Assembly (NCBI GenBank): GCA_024763295.1
Contig: JANTFU010000060.1
Location: 1 to 10,410, forward strand
Origin: Anaerolineales bacterium
GTDB lineage: Bacteria > Chloroflexota > Anaerolineae > Anaerolineales > Villigracilaceae
DNA length: 10,410 nt
Direction: 5' to 3'
The position numbers and the translations under genes were made by a program. Shown piece after piece: positions 6,459 through 10,410 of this stretch; the first letter of the stretch is position 1, and each line of letters opens with the position of its first letter. Under the pieces are notes generated by a model. That model saw nothing but the letters and a program-made list of their open reading frames with translations, had not been told where the DNA came from and did not search any database.

Positions 6459-7082
6459 TTATAGCAATGATTCAATTCTCGCCACAACCATATCCAGTGC
6501 GGCGGTATTAAAGCCGCCTTCAGGGATAATCACATCGGCGTAGCGTTTGGATGGTTCGACAAATTCCAAGTGCATCGGGCGCACGGTTGCCATATATTGT
6601 TTAATGACGCTCTCAGCGGTACGTCCGCGTTCTTCGATGTCACGCTGCATCCGGCGGATGAGCCGCACATCATCATCGGTATCGACGAAGATTTTTACGT
6701 CGAAGAGTTCGCGCAGATTGGGTTCGGCAAAAATCAAAATTCCTTCCACCAAAATCACGCGGCGCGGCAGCACTTCGTAGGTTTTATCCGTGCGCGTGTG
6801 GATTGAAAAATCGTAGACGGGAATTTTTACCGCTTCTCCGGCTTTCAACTTTTCAATATGCGCGACCAGCAACTCCGTTTCCAGCGAGTTAGGATGGTCA
6901 AAGTTGACCGCCGCGCGTTGGGCAGGCGGTAAACCGCTCAGGTCTTTGTAATAGGAGTCATGTTGCAGGAAGGAAATGCGCGCAGCACCAACGCGATTTA
7001 GGATTTCTTGCGCGACAGTGGTCTTGCCGGAGCCGGAGCCGCCGGCAATCCCGATTACGAGGGGCGTTTGTCGAGAAAGCAT
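6459..7082 (-). CDS. udk: uridine kinase
   Basis: The enzyme phosphorylates uridine and cytidine to UMP and CMP in pyrimidine salvage and acts in the cytoplasm. The 207-residue length is typical. Walker A is GGSGSGKT (residues 14-21) after the opening strand LVIGIAG. The substrate-binding segment HDSYYKDL is at residues 41-48, with NFDHPNSLETELL at 60-72. The Walker B-like strand is VILVEGILIF (109-118), and the arginine-rich lid RRMQRDIEERGR is at 143-154. The ATG at 7082 is the only sensible start: no Shine-Dalgarno precedes it, and TATAAT lies only six bases upstream, which predicts a leaderless transcript. A hairpin begins two bases after the stop, and the cyclophilin start lies 115 bases downstream on the same strand, so partial read-through is possible. 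Confidence 0.95.
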   Translation of the reverse strand: MLSRQTPLVIGIAGGSGSGKTTVAQEILNRVGAARISFLQHDSYYKDLSGLPPAQRAAVNFDHPNSLETELLVAHIEKLKAGEAVKIPVYDFSIHTRTDKTYEVLPRRVILVEGILIFAEPNLRELFDVKIFVDTDDDVRLIRRMQRDIEERGRTAESVIKQYMATVRPMHLEFVEPSKRYADVIIPEGGFNTAALDMVVARIESLL

Positions 7083-7088
7083 GGGCGC

Positions 7089-7094
7089 ATTATA
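7089..7094 (-). promoter_or_regulatory. -10 box of the udk promoter, predicted leaderless
   Basis: The minus strand carries a consensus TATAAT whose last base is six bases (GCGCCC) from the A of the udk ATG. Bacterial transcription usually starts about 6-8 bases after the -10 box, so the first base should be at or next to the start codon. A -35 box is weak at best (TTCATT, 16 bases upstream). Confidence 0.65.
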
Positions 7095-7107
7095 CCGCGT
7101 ATCGGTT

Positions 7108-7113
7108 TATAAT
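7108..7113 (+). promoter_or_regulatory. -10 box of the TPR gene promoter, predicted leaderless
   Basis: A consensus TATAAT is followed by seven bases (GAATGCC) and then the ATG at 7121. This places the expected transcription start on the start codon. No Shine-Dalgarno is present and no -35 is evident. The box overlaps an earlier in-frame ATG at 7112, which argues against that ATG as the translation start. Confidence 0.6.
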
Positions 7114-7120
7114 GAATGCC

Positions 7121-8572
7121 ATGAAACGCCCCATTCTTACCATGCCTGCCATTTTGCTGCTTTTGGCGCTGCTGATTGTTGCGCCAGTGATTTTGATGGG
7201 TTATCAAAATGAGCGCAATGCACGCATAGCTTTAGATACAGGTGGACAGCCTGACTATTTTGCGAAACAATTTGAGCTTGCTGCTCGCCGAATCCCTTGG
7301 AAGCCAGAGTTGTGGAATGAAGCAGCGGAAGGCTATTTTAGAGCATCAAATTGGTGGAAGATGCGTGATGCTTTGGAGCATGCTAGAACAGAAAAAGTAC
7401 TTACGGCCTGTAATTTTCGGATGTTAGCTTTTGACTATTTCGTTAAAGATCCATGGCGAGGTGATGAGTTTGTATTGCAAATCTTTTTTGAAGGAATAGA
7501 ACAATATCCTGAGAATTTTTTGCTTTATGATGATGTTGCTTCTATTTATGAATACAAAGAGAGATACGATGAAGCATTGCAGTATTTGCTTTTGGCGCTT
7601 GATCACAAAGAGAACGCATACCTGTGTGATGGTAGAGCATTTGCTATAGAAGATACGCACTATCGCGCAGGAGTTTTGCTCATGCAGGATGACCCAACGC
7701 GTGCGCTGGATGAACTGAATACCGCCTCGAGCCTGGACGATGAGTATGCTCCCGTTGTGGAGACTTTGCGCACGACCCTGAATTTGGCAGCATTAGAAGA
7801 TGACCCCGCCGAGAAGTTAATCTTGATTGGGCGCGGGCTGGGGTTGGTGGATGAATGGCAACTGGCGGCATCCGTTTTCCATGACGCCACCCAAGCCGAC
7901 CCTGAGAACGCATCCGCGTGGGCGTGGTTGGGAACGGCAAAAGATCAGTTTGGTGAAGATGCGTTATCCGCGTTCGAGATGGCTGAATCCATTAATCCGA
8001 ATGATATAGAGTTGCTCTCGCTCAGGGCGGTTTATTGGCAGCGTCATGTAGCACTTGAATCTGCGCAGGCAGATTTTGAGAAATTGGTAGCGCTGGAGCC
8101 TGAAAATCCACAATGGCGGTATGCCTTGGGCGGGGTCTATGCCGAATTGGGCGATTTGCCAACGGCGTTGGCGGCATACGAAAAAGCGATTGCGCTCGCG
8201 CCAACCGAGCCGCTCTATGTGAATGCTTTGGCGCTCTTTTCCTTTAACTATCGCTATGATATGGCGGGCATCGGTTTACCGGCGGCACGTCGAGCGGTGA
8301 TTTTAGCGCCGCAAGATGCGCAATATATTGACACGCTGGGGCTGCTTTATTTGGGGATGGAAGAGTTTGATGATGCCGAGAAGCAATTTTTGCGTGCGCT
8401 TGAAAAAGACCCGCTATACAGGCTTGCGGAATTGCATTTGGGGATGGCTTATTTGGGACGTGGCGACTGGTCGTTGGCGCGTACGGCGCTGATTAATGCG
8501 GAGGCTTTTGCAGACGATGAAGCGGTGCGGATGCAAGCACGGCGGCTTTTAGATGAGTATTTTCCTGAATAA
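7121..8572 (+). CDS. membrane-anchored TPR-repeat protein
   Basis: The 483-residue protein begins with an uncleaved-looking membrane anchor (hydrophobic residues about 9-27, with Lys-Arg before it), so the rest probably faces outward. Tetratricopeptide repeats fill the C-terminal half. Recognisable units start near residue 264 (ASAWAWLGTAKDQFGEDALS), 297, 330 (PQWRYALGGVYAELGDLPTA), 365, 400 (AQYIDTLGLLYLGMEEFDDA) and 435 (RLAELHLGMAYLGRGDWSLA), with weaker units near 132 and 183. TPRs mediate protein-protein contacts; no enzymatic domain was seen. The ATG at 7121 is chosen over an in-frame ATG at 7112 because 7112 lies inside the -10 box. The stop is ten bases before the lipoprotein ATG at 8583, so the two genes should be co-expressed. 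Positions 7381-7620 are much more AT-rich (about 35% G+C) than the second half (61% at 7801-7920). Confidence 0.9.
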   Translation: MKRPILTMPAILLLLALLIVAPVILMGYQNERNARIALDTGGQPDYFAKQFELAARRIPWKPELWNEAAEGYFRASNWWKMRDALEHARTEKVLTACNFRMLAFDYFVKDPWRGDEFVLQIFFEGIEQYPENFLLYDDVASIYEYKERYDEALQYLLLALDHKENAYLCDGRAFAIEDTHYRAGVLLMQDDPTRALDELNTASSLDDEYAPVVETLRTTLNLAALEDDPAEKLILIGRGLGLVDEWQLAASVFHDATQADPENASAWAWLGTAKDQFGEDALSAFEMAESINPNDIELLSLRAVYWQRHVALESAQADFEKLVALEPENPQWRYALGGVYAELGDLPTALAAYEKAIALAPTEPLYVNALALFSFNYRYDMAGIGLPAARRAVILAPQDAQYIDTLGLLYLGMEEFDDAEKQFLRALEKDPLYRLAELHLGMAYLGRGDWSLARTALINAEAFADDEAVRMQARRLLDEYFPE

Positions 8573-8582
8573 TGGTGAGATG

Positions 8583-9212
8583 ATGAAACGATTTGTTTTT
8601 TTGCTTTTCCTCTTCACTTTGGTGTTGAGCGCCTGCCAGCCTGAACCTATCCCCTTGCCCGGCGATGTGCTTTTCTCGGACGATTTTTCCACGCGAGAAA
8701 ACGCTTGGACGCATTTGGTCAATGATGGCGGCGCAATGGATTACAACGCGGGCGGTTTTCGGATGTATGTGCGTGAGCCGAATTTGAATTACTGGACGAC
8801 AGCCGGTCAAAATTTTGCCAACGCGCGCATCGAAGTGGATGCTTTGCAATATTCGGGTCCACAGGAAAATCGGCTGGGTTTGGTCTGCCGTCATCACGAT
8901 GACAATAATTATTATTTCTTCGTGATTAGTACGGATGGTTATTATGCGATTGGCAAAGTGGTTGGAGGCGTGCAGTCGCTATTAGGACAGGATGCGATGC
9001 AATTTGCCAGCGCTATCCAGACTGGCGTGGCGATCAACCATCTGCGCGCCGAATGTGATGGTACGACGCTGCGTTTTTACGTCAACGACGCCCCGCTTGC
9101 GCTGGTTGATGACGCAGATTTAGCGACCGGGGATGTTGGTCTTTTGGCGGGCACGTTTTCTGAAGGTGGGCTGGATGTGCTTTTTGATAATTTTCAGGTT
9201 TTGCAGCCATAG
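8583..9212 (+). CDS. small lipoprotein with a concanavalin-like domain (copy 1)
   Basis: The 209-residue protein has a lipoprotein signal: MKR, a hydrophobic core, and lipobox LSAC with Cys18. After a short Pro-rich linker, one beta-rich domain runs to the C terminus. It starts VLFSDDFS, passes YYFFVISTDGYYAIGKVVGG and ends GDVGLLAGTFSEGGLDVLFDNFQV. These are hallmarks of the laminin-G/concanavalin-like fold related to the DUF1080 (3-keto-disaccharide hydrolase) group. No catalytic residues can be assigned, so binding or a structural role is as likely as catalysis. Two cysteines (in LVCRH and AECDG) also occur in the paralogue at 9533-10186 and could form a disulfide. GGTGAG (8574-8579) favours the second of two adjacent ATGs (8580 and 8583). 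The gene follows the TPR gene by ten bases, which suggests both products act at the cell surface. Confidence 0.85.
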   Translation: MKRFVFLLFLFTLVLSACQPEPIPLPGDVLFSDDFSTRENAWTHLVNDGGAMDYNAGGFRMYVREPNLNYWTTAGQNFANARIEVDALQYSGPQENRLGLVCRHHDDNNYYFFVISTDGYYAIGKVVGGVQSLLGQDAMQFASAIQTGVAINHLRAECDGTTLRFYVNDAPLALVDDADLATGDVGLLAGTFSEGGLDVLFDNFQVLQP

Positions 9213-9243
9213 CGCGGAACAGACTTAAACCCTTTGAGTAAAT

Positions 9244-9306
9244 CTTACGCAAAGACGCAAAACCGCAAAGTTTTTTCCCTATTGCGACTTGGTGCCTTTG
9301 CGTGAG
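9244..9306. repeat. ACGCAAAG octamer repeat with an 11-bp inverted arm
   Basis: Three octamers stand in a row: ACGCAAAG (9247-9254), ACGCAAAA (9255-9262) and CCGCAAAG (9263-9270). CTTACGCAAAG (9244-9254) pairs with CTTTGCGTGAG (9296-9306) with a single G-T pair. Repeats of the ACGCAAAG type are familiar as dispersed intergenic elements in several bacterial groups. The structure could also serve as an end signal for the lipoprotein gene, whose stop is 31 bases away. Confidence 0.7.
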
Positions 9307-9334
9307 ACAAAAGAAAGAAAATATAGCTCTTTTA

Positions 9335-9457
9335 GTAACTACCTACGTCATTGCGAACCCCGATGCTTTTCGGGGTGAAGCAATCCCCTAACTGTGCGGG
9401 AGACCGCTTCGCAAAAAGACGCTCGCGGTGACGTGAAAGGTATGGGTAGGTAGTTAC
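9335..9457. repeat. 123-bp dispersed element with 12-bp terminal inverted repeats
   Basis: GTAACTACCTAC (9335-9346) and GTAGGTAGTTAC (9446-9457) are perfect inverse complements. Inside, CGTCATTGCGA (9346-9356) pairs with TCGCGGTGACG (9423-9433) through two wobble positions. A third hairpin, CCCCGA with TCGGGG, lies near 9358-9375. The segment with CGTCATTGCGA and GAAGCAATCCCC resembles a palindromic intergenic repeat that I know from Chloroflexota and other genomes. It has no coding capacity, so it is either a non-autonomous MITE-like element or a structured RNA-type repeat. Confidence 0.65.
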
Positions 9458-9469
9458 CTCTTTTATGAA

Positions 9470-9499
9470 AAAAGGTTCGGGCATTCGCTCGAACCTTTT
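9470..9499 (-). terminator. bidirectional terminator between the convergent lipoprotein genes
   Basis: AAAAGGTTCG (9470-9479) pairs with CGAACCTTTT (9490-9499) and the stem extends inward by three more pairs, leaving a 4-base loop. On the minus strand it ends in six T residues (9473 to 9468), and it lies 33 bases beyond the stop of the minus-strand lipoprotein. On the plus strand it also ends in four T residues, so it can serve both genes. Confidence 0.8.
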
Positions 9500-9507
9500 G
9501 GATTAAA

Positions 9508-9532
9508 TTACGCAATACGTTTTACGCAATAC
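9508..9532. repeat. direct repeat of TTACGCAATAC next to the copy 2 stop
   Basis: TTACGCAATAC occurs at 9508-9518 and again at 9522-9532, 14 bases apart, directly touching the stop codon of the minus-strand lipoprotein. The same word (with one more base, TTACGCAATACG) is in the hairpin after udk at 6438-6449. Confidence 0.7.
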
Positions 9533-10186
9533 TTACGGCTTGCGCACTACAAAATTATCGAAGGAGAATTCGGTCATTGGAATATCAAACGTGCCAGCCA
9601 TCAAGCCCACATCGCCGGATGTCAATGCGTCATCGGTGACGCTGGCAACCTGCTGCCCGTTGACGTAGAAGGTCAAGGTATTGCCAACGCAATCCGCTTG
9701 GAGGTGATTGGTGGTCATGCCCTGTTTGACGGCATCGTTGGGCATCATTTCCTCACCGGAGAGATAGCTGCTCTGTCCGGCAACCACTTTACCGATGACC
9801 ACAAAACCATCGCTGCTGGCTTGAAAATAATAGAAGTTCGGCGCTGCAGGGTCGCCGGCGTAACGACAAATCAGCCCGAAGTCATCATCCAGTTCTCCTG
9901 AAACTTTTGTGACGTCCACTTCCACGCGTACATCGCCATCAAAATTTTTGCCCGGATTTGCCCAAATATCCGAGTTGGGCGTTTTAACCACCATGCGATA
10001 GGTCTCATCGTCGTTATAGTCGGTTTCGCCGCTTGTCCCTTCGGCGCGATCCCAACCGCTACCAGTGCTCGAAAAATCATCTTCAAAAAGCACATTGGGG
10101 TCAGATGGGGTTGAACTGAACAAGCTACACGCCAGACTGGTCAGCAGCAGCGCAGTCAAGAGGAGCAGGATGTTTTTCTTTTGCAT
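9533..10186 (-). CDS. small lipoprotein with a concanavalin-like domain (copy 2)
   Basis: This 217-residue protein is a clear paralogue of the lipoprotein at 8583-9212. It has a lipoprotein signal peptide with lipobox SLAC and Cys20, then a Ser/Pro-rich linker. Its domain shares aligned blocks with copy 1 along the full length: VLFEDDFS, RVEVDV, GLICRY, FYYFQASSDGFVVIGKVVAG, TNHLQADC, LTFYVNG, SGDVGLMAGTF and FDNFVV. Both cysteines after the lipid anchor are conserved between the copies (in GLICRY and QADC). It probably sits on the outer face of the membrane; the function is unknown, with a sugar- or polymer-binding role possible from the fold. The ATG at 10186 is supported by AAAGGAAAAAAT before it. 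It is convergent with copy 1, has its own promoter at 10221-10250 and is followed by a good terminator. Confidence 0.87.
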   Translation of the reverse strand: MQKKNILLLLTALLLTSLACSLFSSTPSDPNVLFEDDFSSTGSGWDRAEGTSGETDYNDDETYRMVVKTPNSDIWANPGKNFDGDVRVEVDVTKVSGELDDDFGLICRYAGDPAAPNFYYFQASSDGFVVIGKVVAGQSSYLSGEEMMPNDAVKQGMTTNHLQADCVGNTLTFYVNGQQVASVTDDALTSGDVGLMAGTFDIPMTEFSFDNFVVRKP

Positions 10187-10220
10187 ATTTTTTCCTTTCG
10201 GTTGGTTAATAAGGTATTTA

Positions 10221-10250
10221 AGTATACACAGCCGAGAAACAAAAAAGCAA
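10221..10250 (-). promoter_or_regulatory. promoter of lipoprotein copy 2
   Basis: On the minus strand TTGCTT (10250-10245) is followed after 18 bases by TATACT (10226-10221), a reasonable sigma-70 pair. The expected transcript would start about 30 bases before the ATG at 10186 and include its ribosome binding site. A second candidate further up is TTGAGA (10321-10316) with GATAAT (10297-10292), also 18 bases apart. Confidence 0.55.
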
Positions 10251-10353
10251 CCCTTGTGTTCCTAGCAATTCCCAATTTGAATAAGACTACAATTATCTTT
10301 TTTGTCTAAGGTTTATCTCAAAGCAATTTGATCTTGAAAATCAGCCTCGGTGC

Positions 10354-10410
10354 GGGCTGGAAGCCCTGCCTCATGGCATGAAAGTCCCTTCGGGACTGAA
10401 ATCTTTAGCC
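10354..10410. repeat. multi-hairpin intergenic repeat, cut by the right edge
   Basis: Three small stems follow one another: GGGCT/AGCCC (10354-10366), TGCC/GGCA (10367-10378) and AGTCCC/GGGACT (10383-10397). The last carries a TTC loop. The segment AAAGTCCCTTCGGGACTGAA resembles dispersed palindromic repeats common between genes in Anaerolineae-like genomes (from memory). No gene could be read in 10187-10410 on either strand; apart from this repeat it holds the promoter of lipoprotein copy 2. Confidence 0.6.

Larger units (their letters stand above)
9213..9532. other. repeat-rich gap between convergent lipoprotein genes
   Basis: No gene was found in these 320 bases. They are almost filled by separate elements: an octamer-repeat hairpin (9244-9306), a 123-bp element with terminal inverted repeats (9335-9457), a bidirectional terminator (9470-9499) and a short ACGCAAT direct repeat (9508-9532). 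Confidence 0.8.

Noticed and set aside
7112..7120. Upstream in-frame ATG as start of the TPR protein
   Set aside because: The ATG lies within the TATAAT box, so a transcript from this promoter would not contain it; ATG 7121 gives a normal N terminus beginning Met-Lys-Arg.
8493..8897. 134-codon minus-strand frame across the TPR-lipoprotein junction
   Set aside because: It runs antisense through a signal peptide and a recognised domain; no promoter or ribosome binding site was seen.
9244..9532. Possible CRISPR array in the repeat cluster
   Set aside because: The repeats are of different families, are short or imperfect, and there is no regular repeat-spacer spacing and no cas gene.

Overview
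The window looks like chromosomal DNA of a Chloroflexota bacterium, most likely of the class Anaerolineae. This is inferred from the style of the proteins: a lipoprotein with a repeated Glu-Glu-Pro-Ala-Ala linker, a large multi-sensor histidine kinase, small concanavalin-like lipoproteins and dispersed palindromic intergenic repeats. No rRNA, tRNA, CRISPR array, transposase or phage gene was seen, and nothing in the window proves the taxon. G+C is near 50% overall, with AT-rich intergenic stretches and one AT-rich patch inside a gene.

Left part (1-1572, minus strand): the 3' part of a branched-chain amino acid type ABC transport locus. A lipoprotein substrate-binding protein (208-1572) is followed by the start of a LivH-like permease that runs off the left edge (1-80). 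Between them lie a terminator-like hairpin and a second perfect hairpin, which probably let the binding protein be made in excess over the permease. A terminator-like hairpin with a U tract also sits in the leader of the binding-protein gene.

Middle (1891-7082, minus strand): uridine kinase (udk), cyclophilin-type peptidyl-prolyl isomerase, a DedA/VTT-family membrane protein, a hybrid-sensor membrane histidine kinase (dCACHE-HAMP-GAF-PAS-HisKA-HATPase) and an OmpR/KdpE-like response regulator, in that order. The last four genes are tightly packed, and the series ends in a 21-bp perfect hairpin at 1818-1864. The kinase and regulator form a complete two-component system. The signal sensed is unknown.

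Right part: a 38-bp divergent promoter region (7083-7120) drives udk leftward and a membrane-anchored TPR protein rightward. On both strands TATAAT is placed so that transcription should begin at or next to the start codon, which predicts leaderless mRNAs. The TPR gene is followed a few bases later by a small lipoprotein gene (8583-9212). A clear paralogue of that lipoprotein lies convergently at 9533-10186. The 320 bp between them hold three repeat or hairpin elements, including a 123-bp element with 12-bp terminal inverted repeats. The right edge cuts through another multi-hairpin repeat.

I do not see a convincing unknown defence or mobile system. The most interesting items are the back-to-back leaderless promoter, the inverted pair of lipoprotein paralogues around a repeat cluster, the compositional patch in the TPR gene and the leader hairpin of the binding protein.
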